A stretch of 47,906 nucleotides of DNA, taken from positions 1 to 47,906 of the forward strand of contig DDJQ01000125.1 in assembly GCA_002339125.1 (NCBI GenBank), written 5' to 3'. Source of the stretch: Alteromonadaceae bacterium UBA2620 (GTDB taxonomy: Bacteria > Pseudomonadota > Gammaproteobacteria > Enterobacterales > Alteromonadaceae). Shown here in pieces: positions 25,150 through 33,378 of the stretch. Position 1 is the stretch's first letter, and every line of letters starts with the position of its first letter. Under the pieces are notes generated by a model that saw only the letters and a list, made by a program, of their open reading frames with translations, was not told the origin of the DNA and did not search any database. Position numbers and translations under genes: made by a program.

Positions 25150-25713
25150 TCAGGAATGTTGCCTGCCAAATAGCCAGAAAGCAAAACGTTTCGTCATAAA
25201 CGGCATCAGTACATAAGACATCAATATCATTAGCGCCGCCGTAACCAGCAGGGTGCGCAGCAGCAGCGGTATTGCCGCAAGCCATGGCCCGAACAGCCAG
25301 AAAATCAGGGTAGCGGCCGGGTAGAGCGCCAGCCAGCTAACTATAGTCATTTTATATCTTGGTGGCGGCTTAACCGGATTTTGTGAGGGTAAACTAAACC
25401 AGGTCACCAGGCCGGAAACCTTTTCCCGTTCGGTCGGCGAAATCAGCAGTGTTTCGAGCTTTTCCAGTATCTCGGCCCGTTCGGCTGAGTTTTCCCATAC
25501 CGCCAGACTGGCTTCATCGGCAAATTTAAAAATCATCCGGTATTCCGGATCTTCAGGGCTCACCGGACGAAACAGGGTAGCGCCCATATAACCGTCGAAC
25601 TCACTCGCCCGGCGCGACATTTCATCACTTAAGGATTCAAACGCGGTAACAGCTTCGGGTTTTACCCGTCTGGACACAATTACGGTAACGGGCTGTTGGG
25701 ATGGGGTATTCAA
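25150..25713 (-). CDS. Antibiotic-biosynthesis-monooxygenase (ABM) domain protein with two membrane helices
   Basis: A 187-residue protein. Residues about 8-105 form an ABM-like ferredoxin fold (VTVIVSRRVKPEAVTAFESL, GYMGATLFRPV, YRMIFKFADEASLAVWENS). Residues about 118-175 contain two hydrophobic helices (SWLALYPAATLIFWLFGPWL and LLLRTLLVTAALMILMSYVL), so the ABM domain is tethered to the inner membrane. Homologues with this layout are common but uncharacterised; stand-alone ABM domains oxidise or bind quinone/phenolic compounds or haem. It lies behind the DmpR-like gene on the same strand. A sigma-54-like promoter and a UAS-like site in the 192-bp gap suggest control together with aromatic degradation. 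Confidence 0.8.
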   Translation of the reverse strand: MNTPSQQPVTVIVSRRVKPEAVTAFESLSDEMSRRASEFDGYMGATLFRPVSPEDPEYRMIFKFADEASLAVWENSAERAEILEKLETLLISPTEREKVSGLVTWFSLPSQNPVKPPPRYKMTIVSWLALYPAATLIFWLFGPWLAAIPLLLRTLLVTAALMILMSYVLMPFMTKRFAFWLFGRQHS

Positions 25714-25865
25714 AAGGCACCTCGGATAACATAAAACGACTCACACTATCTGTCACCGCAGCATAAATAGTACCGACTCTCATAAAAGCACGATGAATTA
25801 TGATTTACCCCATATTTTCAGTAACTTAAAAAATAAAATTCAGCACTCACTATTGCCCGGCTCTA

Positions 25866-25881
25866 TGCAGGTTAACTGCCA
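25866..25881 (-). promoter_or_regulatory. Candidate sigma-54 promoter facing the ABM-domain gene
   Basis: On the minus strand TGGCAGTTAACCTGCA has GG and GC exactly 10 bp apart. It matches the -24/-12 consensus TGGCACG-N4-TTGCA except for the sixth base of the -24 box, the seventh base and the first T of the -12 box. It points to the gene at 25713, with an inferred leader of about 140 nt. It is supported by the flanking UAS-like palindrome but not tested. Confidence 0.5.
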
Positions 25882-25893
25882 GAATTGGCAGGT

Positions 25894-25909
25894 TTGATCA
25901 TTTGATCAC
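25894..25909. promoter_or_regulatory. DmpR/XylR-type UAS-like palindrome at the end of the regulator gene
   Basis: TTGATCATTTGATCAC matches the DmpR/XylR target TTGATCAATTGATCAA at 14 of 16 positions. It overlaps the stop codon of the regulator gene. It is centred only about 20 bp upstream of the candidate -24 box, much closer than the usual 100-170 bp. Confidence 0.5.
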
Positions 25910-27621
25910 TTCAGATTTGTCGAGTCATTCTCATTGAGCTTTTTAAGCCGGTAGGCCAGTGCCGGGCGAGTAATGTTAAGTAGCCGGGCCGCCGCCGACA
26001 CATTATCGTTGGTCATAGCCATGGCCCGGTTTATCAGTTGCTCTTCAATAGAATCCAGGCCGATTTGCTGATCAATCAACGTATCCACCCAACCTTCCGT
26101 AGTTTTTATATTGCTCGGCTTCACCACCTGGCCGTCTGAATACACATGGGTATCGTCGGCATTGACCGCTTCGGGGCCAACACTGGCAAACAGCGATTCC
26201 AGCGAAATGGTTTCGTGATTATCAGTCAGGATAACGCCGCGCTCAATCACGTTCTCAAGCTCGCGGATATTGCCCGGCCAGGAATAGTTTTTAATAAACC
26301 GCCAGGACTTATCCGATAGGCCCAGCGTGCGTTTAGAGTAATCGTTGTGAAACTTAGCCAGGAAGTGTTCCACCAGCAACGGCAGGTCATCCAGTCGATC
26401 GCGTAGCGGCGGGATCTGTACAGGAAACACGTTTAACCGGTAAAACAAATCGGCCCGGAATTTACCGTCTTTCACCGCCTGCTCCAGGCTTTCATTGGTC
26501 GCGGCAATCACCCGTACATTCACTTTACGGGTATTCACACCACCTACCCGCTCAACCTCACTTTCCTGTAGTACGCGGAGCAACGAGGCTTGTGCCCGTG
26601 GTGTTAGCTCCACAACTTCATCGAGGAAAATCGTACCGCCGTCAGCGCGCTCAAAGCGCCCGGCACGAGACTGATTAGCGCCGGTGAATGCGCCTTTTTC
26701 TACCCCAAATAGCTCGGCTTCAATAAGCTCCTGAGGAATGGCCGCACAGTTAACGGCAACAAACGCTTTTTCGGCGCGGTCGCTGCGTAAATGGACGCTA
26801 CGTGCGATCACTTCCTTGCCTACGCCGGTTTCCCCTAATAACAGCACCGACACTTTACTCTGCGCAGCTTTATCGATTTTTTCGCAGGCATTTTTATAGT
26901 CCGGCGAATCGCCTATGCCGTAATATTGCCCCTGATGACGGGCCAGGCTGCTACGTAGTGACTTCACCTGGGATTGCAGGCTATAAAGCTCTTCAATAAT
27001 GGGCTCGGCGGTAAAATACCTGGAGAATTCGGCCGCGTCGTCCCATTCACTGGCCGGTTTGCCCACTATCAGGCAACGTTCATCACCACAGCCACGGCAG
27101 CTTACTTCACGAAAGATAATTTCCAGGCCCATAATGGACGAAGTATAAGCGCAGGCATAACCCAGCAACGACCAGCACGCCGGTTCGTCGATTTGGCCAA
27201 GCTCGGTTTGCACAATCTCCACTTCCCAGGAGTCCATCCACTCCAGCTCGCCATAAAAATGGCCGCTTTCTTTATCGATTTCTATTTTGATCGGACGGTT
27301 TTTCACCATTCCACGTAGTGAATGTAGTTGTGGACCAGTCCAGAACAGCGCCATATCGTCGCTATCCGGGCGTAAACGCCTGGCCAGCTCCGCATCTCGC
27401 AAACCGCCCTGATAACCCAGGCGCATAAAGAACCCTTTGGCTCTTTCAACGCCAATACTATTGACCAATTCGCGCCGAAAGGCTGCCAGAGCAGGGAGCT
27501 GCATAAACAAAATCCGCTGTTCACCAAACCAGATCTTGCCTTCGGCGCTCTCAAACTGAATCAGTGATGTGAGATCCTGAATATCCACATGATTAAGCTT
27601 TGGTTCGAATTCAATGGTCAT
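25906..27621 (-). CDS. dmpR: Sigma-54-dependent aromatic-responsive activator (DmpR/XylR class)
   Basis: A 571-residue activator that senses an aromatic compound and opens sigma-54 promoters. The N-terminal sensor (residues about 20-210) comprises XylR_N and V4R parts, including GELEWMDSWEVEI and the zinc-ligand cysteines in REVSCRGCGDERC. A linker helix leads to the AAA+ domain (about 240-470; Walker A LLGETGVGKE, GAFTGA loop, GGTIFLDEV), and a Fis-type HTH closes the protein (NVSAAARLLNITRPALAYRL). The ATG at 27621 follows AGGGG by about 7 bp; an in-frame ATG at 27654 has no such signal. It is transcribed away from dmpQBCDEFGHI, whose promoter region holds matching binding sites. The effector (phenol, alkylbenzene or other) cannot be read from sequence. 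Confidence 0.92.
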   Translation of the reverse strand: MTIEFEPKLNHVDIQDLTSLIQFESAEGKIWFGEQRILFMQLPALAAFRRELVNSIGVERAKGFFMRLGYQGGLRDAELARRLRPDSDDMALFWTGPQLHSLRGMVKNRPIKIEIDKESGHFYGELEWMDSWEVEIVQTELGQIDEPACWSLLGYACAYTSSIMGLEIIFREVSCRGCGDERCLIVGKPASEWDDAAEFSRYFTAEPIIEELYSLQSQVKSLRSSLARHQGQYYGIGDSPDYKNACEKIDKAAQSKVSVLLLGETGVGKEVIARSVHLRSDRAEKAFVAVNCAAIPQELIEAELFGVEKGAFTGANQSRAGRFERADGGTIFLDEVVELTPRAQASLLRVLQESEVERVGGVNTRKVNVRVIAATNESLEQAVKDGKFRADLFYRLNVFPVQIPPLRDRLDDLPLLVEHFLAKFHNDYSKRTLGLSDKSWRFIKNYSWPGNIRELENVIERGVILTDNHETISLESLFASVGPEAVNADDTHVYSDGQVVKPSNIKTTEGWVDTLIDQQIGLDSIEEQLINRAMAMTNDNVSAAARLLNITRPALAYRLKKLNENDSTNLK

Positions 27622-27746
27622 GGTTTTCCCCTGCAAACAGCTGTCGAACACCAACAGCCTGGTCAGATGTAAACCATATGTAAAACCTTAAATGGCAAGA
27701 AATCAACTAAATGATCATATTTTCAAATGCCGCAAGCATTCCAGGC

Positions 27747-27762
27747 TTAATCAAATGATTAA
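27747..27762. promoter_or_regulatory. Upstream activating sequence 1 for the DmpR-like activator
   Basis: TTAATCAAATGATTAA is an almost perfect 16-bp palindrome that matches the DmpR/XylR UAS pattern TTGATCAATTGATCAA at the core. It is centred about 160 bp before the -24 box, where UAS1 lies in Po and Pu. It is the exact reverse complement of UAS2. Confidence 0.75.
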
Positions 27763-27776
27763 AAATTAGAAGTTAT

Positions 27777-27792
27777 TTAATCATTTGATTAA
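27777..27792. promoter_or_regulatory. Upstream activating sequence 2 for the DmpR-like activator
   Basis: TTAATCATTTGATTAA, the reverse complement of UAS1, is centred 30 bp (about three helical turns) from it and about 130 bp before the -24 box. Paired UASs with this spacing are the hallmark of DmpR/XylR promoters. Confidence 0.75.
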
Positions 27793-27871
27793 ATTTTATT
27801 GGTTAATAGAGGTGTCTGGGAGTGATTGTGCAAGCTTTCGGGGCCCGAATGCTTTATATAAACTACCCTTC

Positions 27872-27884
27872 TATCAACAAGTTA
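27872..27884 (+). promoter_or_regulatory. IHF binding site
   Basis: TATCAACAAGTTA matches the IHF consensus WATCAA-N4-TTR at every defined position. It lies between the UAS pair and the sigma-54 promoter, where a DNA bend would bring the activator to the polymerase. Confidence 0.7.
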
Positions 27885-27913
27885 ACAACATATTTAAACA
27901 TTTTATTAACCTC

Positions 27914-27929
27914 TGGCACAGCCGTTGCT
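27914..27929 (+). promoter_or_regulatory. Sigma-54 promoter of the meta-cleavage operon
   Basis: TGGCAC (27914-27919), five bases, then TTGCT (27925-27929) gives GG-N10-GC and a near-perfect -24/-12 promoter. Transcription should start near 27940, about 65 bases before the dmpQ start codon. No sigma-70 promoter of comparable quality is seen. Confidence 0.88.
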
Positions 27930-28004
27930 CTGGTCATCACACTGCATCAAAAAATTTTTTCTTTGGTGCCGGAGACTTAAGCATCTAAAGCGGAGCAACA
28001 GTGC

Positions 28005-28355
28005 ATGTCTGACTATGTGATCACCGAGCAACACAGCCAACAAAGCTTTACCTGTCATCAGGATGAGTTTGTGCTCAAAGCCATGGAGAGTAACGGACTA
28101 CGCAGTATTGCAGTGGGCTGCCGTGGCGGCGGCTGCGGCGTATGCCGGGTCAAAGTCATATCTGGCAGCTATGAATGCGGTCGTATGAGTAAAGCGCAGG
28201 TCTCCACAGAACAACAACAACAGGGGTACGCATTGGCCTGTCGGCTTAAACCCACCAGCGATTTGCTCATTGAATGCAGCCCTTCACCACTGGCTATCAA
28301 CGGCATCACCGGGGTAACCAAGGCAAAACAAAAACACACCGAGGTAATAAAATGA
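28005..28355 (+). CDS. dmpQ: [2Fe-2S] ferredoxin that reactivates catechol 2,3-dioxygenase
   Basis: A 116-residue plant-type ferredoxin of the XylT/DmpQ group. It re-reduces the active-site iron of the extradiol dioxygenase when substituted catechols oxidise it. The cluster ligands are Cys39, Cys44 and Cys47 (GCRGGGCGVCRVK) and Cys79 (ALACRLKP), with the C-x4-C-x2-C spacing of the family. GCGGAG precedes the ATG. It is the first gene behind the sigma-54 promoter, and its stop overlaps the dioxygenase start (ATGA). In dmp and TOL clusters this gene also directly precedes the dioxygenase gene. Keeping it suggests that methyl- or other alkylcatechols are among the substrates. Confidence 0.92.
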   Translation: MSDYVITEQHSQQSFTCHQDEFVLKAMESNGLRSIAVGCRGGGCGVCRVKVISGSYECGRMSKAQVSTEQQQQGYALACRLKPTSDLLIECSPSPLAINGITGVTKAKQKHTEVIK

Positions 28356-29275
28356 GAAAAGGCGTATTACGTCCAGGGCACATACAGTTGCGCGTACTGG
28401 ATCTTGAAGCATCAATCAAACATTACGTTGAATTGTTAGGCTTACACGAAACTGACCGTGATGAACAAGGCCGGGTATATCTAAAAGCCTGGAGTGAAGT
28501 GGATAAGTTCTCGCTGGTACTGCGTGAAGCGGATGAGCCTGGCATGGATTTTATGGCGTTTAAGGTAGTCGATGAAAGCACCCTTGCAAGCCTGACCGCA
28601 GACATCGAAGCTTTTGGTCTGGAAGTCACTCACAAAGAAGCCGGCGATTTAAAGGATTGCGGCCGCCGGGTTCAGTTTACCGCGCCTTCCGGCCATGTAT
28701 TTGAGCTCTACGCAGAGAAAGCCTATACCGGGAAATGGGGCGTTGAGGAGACCAACCCGGAAGCCTGGCCCAGAGCACTTCGCGGTATGAAAGCCGTGCG
28801 CTTTGATCACTGCCTGCTGTATGGCGATGAACTGGCCAAAACTTATGATCTGTTTGTGGACGTACTGGGCTTTTATCTGGCCGAACAGGTGCTCGACCCA
28901 GACGGCAACCGGATTGCGCAGTTCCTTACGTTGTCGATGAAGGCCCATGACATAGCCTTTATTCAGCATGAAGAAAAGGCCAAGTTTCACCATGCGTCAT
29001 TCTATCTTGAAACCTGGGAAGACATACTCCGCGCCGCTGACCTTATCAGCATGACCAATACCTCACTGGATATTGGCCCTACGCGACACGGTATCACCCA
29101 CGGTAAAACCATCTATTTCTTCGATCCGTCGGGCAACCGCAACGAAGTTTTTGCCGGCGGCGATTATATGTACCCCGACCATAACCCCATTACCTGGAAA
29201 GCTGAGGATTTAGGCAAAGCCATTTTCTATCACGACCGTGTGCTCAACGAGCGTTTTCTTACGGTTTTAACTTAA
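28352..29275 (+). CDS. dmpB: Catechol 2,3-dioxygenase (extradiol, XylE/DmpB type)
   Basis: Fe(II)-dependent ring-cleavage enzyme that opens catechol to 2-hydroxymuconic semialdehyde. Started at the ATG at 28352 (4-bp ATGA overlap with the ferredoxin gene), the protein is 307 residues, exactly the length of XylE. The metal ligands fall at the same numbers: His153 (RFDHCLLYG), His214 (FHHASFYLE) and Glu265 (GNRNEVFAGG). A His at 246 (TRHGITHG) fits the active-site acid. An upstream in-frame start at 28274 would add 26 residues inside dmpQ and is unlikely. The two vicinal-oxygen-chelate domains cover residues 8-125 and 150-280. Confidence 0.96.
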   Translation: MRKGVLRPGHIQLRVLDLEASIKHYVELLGLHETDRDEQGRVYLKAWSEVDKFSLVLREADEPGMDFMAFKVVDESTLASLTADIEAFGLEVTHKEAGDLKDCGRRVQFTAPSGHVFELYAEKAYTGKWGVEETNPEAWPRALRGMKAVRFDHCLLYGDELAKTYDLFVDVLGFYLAEQVLDPDGNRIAQFLTLSMKAHDIAFIQHEEKAKFHHASFYLETWEDILRAADLISMTNTSLDIGPTRHGITHGKTIYFFDPSGNRNEVFAGGDYMYPDHNPITWKAEDLGKAIFYHDRVLNERFLTVLT

Positions 29276-29296
29276 CTCATCAATACAGGACTCGCT

Positions 29297-30757
29297 GTGA
29301 AAGAAGTTAAACATTATATCAACGGCCAGTATGTTGGCTCTGCCAGTGGCAGGATGTTCGATAACATCAACCCGGCAACGGGTGAGGTGATAAGCCAGGT
29401 GCATGAAGCCGGGGAAGCGGAAGTGGATGCGGCGGTGAAAGCCGCGCGCGCCGCTCTGAAAGGCCCCTGGAGTAAAATGACTATCGACCAGCGCAGCAAA
29501 ATTCTGCATGCCGTGGCCGACGGTATTAACGCCCGCTTCGACGAATTTTTAGAAGCGGAATGTGCCGATACGGGTAAACCCAAATCGTTGGCCAGTCACA
29601 TCGATATCCCGCGTGGTGCAGCCAACTTTAAAGTGTTTGCCGACATGGTAAAAAATGTCGCTACTGAAGCGTTTGAAATGGCCACGCCCGACGGCACCGG
29701 CGCGCTCAATTATGCGGTGCGCCGCCCTAAAGGGGTGATTGGTGTTATCAGTCCGTGGAACCTGCCACTACTGCTGATGACCTGGAAAGTTGGTCCGGCT
29801 CTGGCCTGCGGCAACACGGTGGTGGTTAAGCCTTCCGAAGAAACGCCTACCACCACTGCATTGCTTGGCGAAGTGATGAAAGACGCAGGCGTACCCGATG
29901 GTGTTTTTAACGTGGTGCAAGGATACGGCGGCGATTCTGCCGGCGCTTTCCTGACCGCTCATCCGGATGTCGATGGCTACACCTTTACCGGCGAGACCCG
30001 TACCGGCGAACTGATTATGCAGAACGCCGCCAAAGGCGTGCGCGACATTTCACTGGAGTTAGGCGGCAAAAACGCCGGTATCGTGTTTGCCGACTGTGAC
30101 ATGGATAAAGCCATTGAAGGCACCATGCGCTCAGCCTTTGCTAACTGTGGCCAGGTTTGTCTGGGCACAGAGCGAGTATATGTCGAGCGCTCAATCTTCG
30201 ATGAGTTTGTTAGTCGCTTAAAAGTCGAGGCCGAAAAACTGGTCATCGGCCCGCCGGATGACGCTGCGGCTAACCTTGGCCCGTTAATCAGCCAAAAGCA
30301 GCGCGACAAAGTGCTTTCTTACTACCAGCAAGCGGTTAACGATGGTGCAACGGTGGTTACCGGTGGCGGCATACCGGATATGCCTGACGCGCTGAAAAAC
30401 GGCAGCTGGATCCAGCCAACCATCTGGACCGGTTTAAGTGACGACTCCGCTGTCATCAACGAAGAGATTTTTGGCCCCTGCTGCCATATTCAGCCCTTCG
30501 ATAGCGAAGAAGAAGCCATTGCACAGGCCAACCGCCTGCCCTATGGCCTGGCCAGCGCTATCTGGACCGAAAACCTGAGCCGCGCGGCGCGGGTTGCTGG
30601 CCAGGTGGAAGCGGGAATCGTCTGGGTTAACAGTTGGTTCTTACGTGATCTGCGTACTGCCTTTGGTGGCAGTAAGCAGTCTGGCATTGGTCGTGAAGGT
30701 GGTGAGCACTCACTTGAGTTTTATACCGAACTCAAAAACATCTGTCTGAAGTTGTAG
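29297..30757 (+). CDS. dmpC: 2-Hydroxymuconic semialdehyde dehydrogenase
   Basis: NAD-dependent aldehyde dehydrogenase that oxidises the ring-cleavage product to 4-oxalocrotonate, the dehydrogenative branch of the meta pathway. It has 486 residues, the same as XylG/DmpC. Motifs: cofactor-binding SPWNLPLLLMTWKVGPALA, GFTFTGET-type loop (GYTFTGETRTG), catalytic base Glu in LELGGKN, and catalytic Cys in NCGQVCLGTERVYV. Start is the GTG at 29297; no ATG is available near the conserved N-terminus (KEVKHYINGQYV). It lies 21 bp after dmpB. Confidence 0.95.
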   Translation: MKEVKHYINGQYVGSASGRMFDNINPATGEVISQVHEAGEAEVDAAVKAARAALKGPWSKMTIDQRSKILHAVADGINARFDEFLEAECADTGKPKSLASHIDIPRGAANFKVFADMVKNVATEAFEMATPDGTGALNYAVRRPKGVIGVISPWNLPLLLMTWKVGPALACGNTVVVKPSEETPTTTALLGEVMKDAGVPDGVFNVVQGYGGDSAGAFLTAHPDVDGYTFTGETRTGELIMQNAAKGVRDISLELGGKNAGIVFADCDMDKAIEGTMRSAFANCGQVCLGTERVYVERSIFDEFVSRLKVEAEKLVIGPPDDAAANLGPLISQKQRDKVLSYYQQAVNDGATVVTGGGIPDMPDALKNGSWIQPTIWTGLSDDSAVINEEIFGPCCHIQPFDSEEEAIAQANRLPYGLASAIWTENLSRAARVAGQVEAGIVWVNSWFLRDLRTAFGGSKQSGIGREGGEHSLEFYTELKNICLKL

Positions 30758-30765
30758 GAACGAAG

Positions 30766-31629
30766 ATGAAAGCACCCGACAGTAACACCAGAGCGGAGAC
30801 AGGCCAGACTATTCAGGCCGCTGGCTGGCAAACTAATCTTCATGATAAGGGAGATGGTTTTCCGGTCATGCTGATTCATGGCTCCGGCCCCGGCGTCACC
30901 GCCTGGGCCAACTGGCGTCTTACCATTCCTGAACTTGCCAAAGAGCGCCGGGTAATCGCCCCGGACATGCTCGGCTTTGGCTACAGCGAACGTCCGCAAG
31001 ACCAGCACTACAGTAAACTACGCTGGGTTGAACATGCCATTGGTGTGCTAGACGCGCTGGACATCGAGCAGGCTGACATCATTGGTAACTCGTTTGGCGG
31101 CGGGCTGGCTTTAGCACTGGCTATCGCGCACCCAAAGCGGGTGCGCCGCATCGTACTTATGGGCAGTGCCGGCGCAAGTTTCCCGTTAACACCCGGTCTT
31201 GATGCTGTGTGGGGATACGAGCCGTCGCTGGAAAATATGCGCAAGCTGCTCAACATCTTTGCTTTTGATCGCTCAAGGGTCACTGATGAGCTAGCGCAAT
31301 TACGCTATGACGCAAGTATTCAGCCCGGCGTTCAGGAGGCTTTTTCCGCCATGTTTCCGGCCCCGCGCCAACGCTGGATAGAAATGCTGGCAAGCCCCTT
31401 AGGGGCGCTGGGCAGCCTGCCTCACCCAACGCTTCTGGTGCATGGTCGCGATGACCAGGTGATCCCTCTGGCCGCCTCACAAACTCTGCTGGAACTGCTG
31501 CCTGACGCCCAGTTGCACGTGTTCAACAAATGCGGTCACTGGACCCAGATTGAACAGGCCGACCGTTTTGTGCAACTGGTTACTAATTTTCTTAATGAGG
31601 CGAATATCGCCTCCCAAACCGGAACCTGA
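30766..31629 (+). CDS. dmpD: 2-Hydroxymuconic semialdehyde hydrolase
   Basis: Alpha/beta-hydrolase for C-C bond cleavage of 2-hydroxymuconic semialdehyde and its ketone analogues (the hydrolytic branch), releasing formate or acetate and 2-hydroxypenta-2,4-dienoate. There are 287 residues. The nucleophile is Ser109 in IGNSFGGGLAL, the acid is Asp230 in VHGRDDQVIP and the base is His258 in KCGHWTQ. The oxyanion region is HGSGPGVTAWANW, typical of this C-C hydrolase group. Having this gene as well as dmpC lets the operon handle both catechol and 3-methylcatechol products. It lies 8 bp after dmpC. Confidence 0.94.
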   Translation: MKAPDSNTRAETGQTIQAAGWQTNLHDKGDGFPVMLIHGSGPGVTAWANWRLTIPELAKERRVIAPDMLGFGYSERPQDQHYSKLRWVEHAIGVLDALDIEQADIIGNSFGGGLALALAIAHPKRVRRIVLMGSAGASFPLTPGLDAVWGYEPSLENMRKLLNIFAFDRSRVTDELAQLRYDASIQPGVQEAFSAMFPAPRQRWIEMLASPLGALGSLPHPTLLVHGRDDQVIPLAASQTLLELLPDAQLHVFNKCGHWTQIEQADRFVQLVTNFLNEANIASQTGT

Positions 31630-31632
31630 TTT

Positions 31633-32418
31633 ATGGACGCAAAGTTAATCAAACAGTATGGCGATGAACTTTACCACGCCATGCAAAGCAAACAGGCCGT
31701 CGCACCGCTGACTGCCCGGGAAAGTGATATCAGTATTGAAGATGCTTATCACATTTCTCTGCAAATGCTTAATAGGCGCATCGATGCCGGGGCCAAAGTG
31801 ATAGGTAAAAAAATCGGTGTAACCAGCAAAGCCGTGCAAAGCATGCTCAATGTTCACCAGCCCGATTTTGGTTATCTCACCGACGATATGGTGTTTAACC
31901 AGGGTGAAGTGATGCCCATCAGCGAACGGCTTATCGCGCCCAAAGCAGAAGGGGAAATTGCCTTTATTCTCAAAAAAGACCTGATGGGGCCAGGCATCTC
32001 CAATGCCGATGTACTGGCCGCCACCGAGTGCGTGATCCCCTGCTTTGAAGTAGTCGACTCCCGTATTGAGAACTGGCAAATCGCTATTCAGGACACCATT
32101 GCCGACAACGCTTCGTGTGGCCTGTTTGCACTCGGCGATAAAGCGGTTTCTCCGCACAAAGTCGATCTGGTGACCTGCGGTATGGTGGTTGAAAAGAACG
32201 GCAAAATCCTTTCCACCGGTGCCGGTGCTGCAGCGCTGGGCTCACCGGTGAATTGCGTAACCTGGCTGGCCAATACGCTTGGCGAATTCGGCATAGGGCT
32301 TAAAGCAGGTGAAGTCATTTTATCGGGCTCACTGGTGCCGCTTGAGCCGGTCAAAGCCGGAGACTTTATGCGTGTTGAAATTGGCGGCATTGGCTCAGCC
32401 AGTGTGTATTTTACCTGA
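31633..32418 (+). CDS. dmpE: 2-Hydroxypenta-2,4-dienoate (2-oxopent-4-enoate) hydratase
   Basis: Adds water to 2-hydroxypenta-2,4-dienoate to form 4-hydroxy-2-oxovalerate; metal-dependent, of the fumarylacetoacetase-like hydratase/decarboxylase family. It has 261 residues as in DmpE. Motifs include GKKIGVTSKAVQ, PDFGYLTDDM, the metal-site acids in APKAEGEIAFIL, and FEVVDSRIENWQIAIQDTIADNAS. It is homologous to dmpH downstream (34413), with which the family often forms complexes. The gap after dmpD is 3 bp. Confidence 0.94.
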   Translation: MDAKLIKQYGDELYHAMQSKQAVAPLTARESDISIEDAYHISLQMLNRRIDAGAKVIGKKIGVTSKAVQSMLNVHQPDFGYLTDDMVFNQGEVMPISERLIAPKAEGEIAFILKKDLMGPGISNADVLAATECVIPCFEVVDSRIENWQIAIQDTIADNASCGLFALGDKAVSPHKVDLVTCGMVVEKNGKILSTGAGAAALGSPVNCVTWLANTLGEFGIGLKAGEVILSGSLVPLEPVKAGDFMRVEIGGIGSASVYFT

Positions 32419-32432
32419 CAGGAGCAACCGGT

Positions 32433-33377
32433 ATGAGTAACAAAATTAATGTTGCCATAATTGGCTCAGGCAATATTGGCACCGACCTGATGATCAAAGT
32501 GCTGCGCACCTCTTCAATTCTGAACATGAGTGTGATGGTAGGCATCGACCCGGCTTCTGACGGTCTGGCTCGCGCACAACGCATGGGCGTAGCAACTACC
32601 CACGAGGGGGTGGACGGGCTGATTGCCATGGTAGAATTTAGCGATATAGACATTGTTTTTGATGCCACTTCAGCCAATGCGCACATAGTTAATGATAAGA
32701 AACTAAAAACCGCCAAACCGGGGATTCGTTTGGTGGATTTAACCCCGGCAGCCATTGGCCCCTATTGCGTGCCAGTGGTTAACCTGGAAGATCACATCGA
32801 GCAACCTAACGTGAATATGGTCACCTGTGGCGGCCAGGCCACCATTCCTATGGTTGCCGCGGTGAAGCAGGTTGCCAGGGTGCATTACGCCGAAATTGTG
32901 GCCAGCGTATCAAGCAAATCCGCAGGTCCTGGCACCCGGGCGAATATTGACGAATTTACCCAAACTACCGCCCGCGCTATTGAGCAAGTGGGCGGTGCCG
33001 AAAAGGGCAAAGCCATCATTATTCTTAATCCGGCCGAGCCACCCATGATCATGCGCGATACGGTGTATGTGCTTTCTGAACAGGTCGACAAAGCCAAAGT
33101 CGCCGCGTCGGTAGAAGAAATGGCTAAAGCGGTACAAAGCTATGTACCGGGATATCGGCTTAAACAAAAAGTACAGTTTGACGATATTCCTGCCGACGAA
33201 CCGTTGCATATCCCCGGACTGGGTAATTTCAGCGGCCTGAAAACGTCCGTATTTCTGGAAGTTGAAGGCGCGGCGCATTACCTGCCGGCCTATGCCGGTA
33301 ACCTCGACATTATGACCTCAGCGGCCATGGCAACGGCCGAACGCATGGCCAAATCAATGCTCACAGGAGGCGCATAA
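32433..33377 (+). CDS. dmpF: Acetaldehyde dehydrogenase (acylating)
   Basis: Converts acetaldehyde, NAD and CoA to acetyl-CoA. It works in a channelled complex with the aldolase encoded next. The 314 residues match DmpF/MhpF. The Rossmann motif is IIGSGNIGTDLM, and the acylated cysteine is Cys132 in VTCGGQATIPMV, the same number as in DmpF. SSKSAGPGTRANIDEFTQTT and NPAEPPMIMRDT are family signatures. It lies 14 bp after dmpE and 1 bp before dmpG. By sequence alone MhpF/BphJ would be equally good names; the operon decides for DmpF. Confidence 0.96.
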   Translation: MSNKINVAIIGSGNIGTDLMIKVLRTSSILNMSVMVGIDPASDGLARAQRMGVATTHEGVDGLIAMVEFSDIDIVFDATSANAHIVNDKKLKTAKPGIRLVDLTPAAIGPYCVPVVNLEDHIEQPNVNMVTCGGQATIPMVAAVKQVARVHYAEIVASVSSKSAGPGTRANIDEFTQTTARAIEQVGGAEKGKAIIILNPAEPPMIMRDTVYVLSEQVDKAKVAASVEEMAKAVQSYVPGYRLKQKVQFDDIPADEPLHIPGLGNFSGLKTSVFLEVEGAAHYLPAYAGNLDIMTSAAMATAERMAKSMLTGGA

Positions 33378-33378
33378 T

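Noticed and set aside
25876..25891. CTGCCA-GAAT-TGGCAG hairpin as terminator of the DmpR-like gene
   Set aside because: No T-tract follows on the minus strand, and the bases overlap the sigma-54-like -24 element, which explains the TGGCA better.
28274..28351. N-terminal extension of catechol 2,3-dioxygenase from the upstream start at 28274
   Set aside because: It would overlap the ferredoxin gene by over 80 bp. The ATG at 28352 gives the exact XylE length and residue numbering.
31645..32157. 170-codon minus-strand frame inside dmpE
   Set aside because: Antisense to a well-conserved operon gene, with no ribosome-binding site and no recognisable domain.
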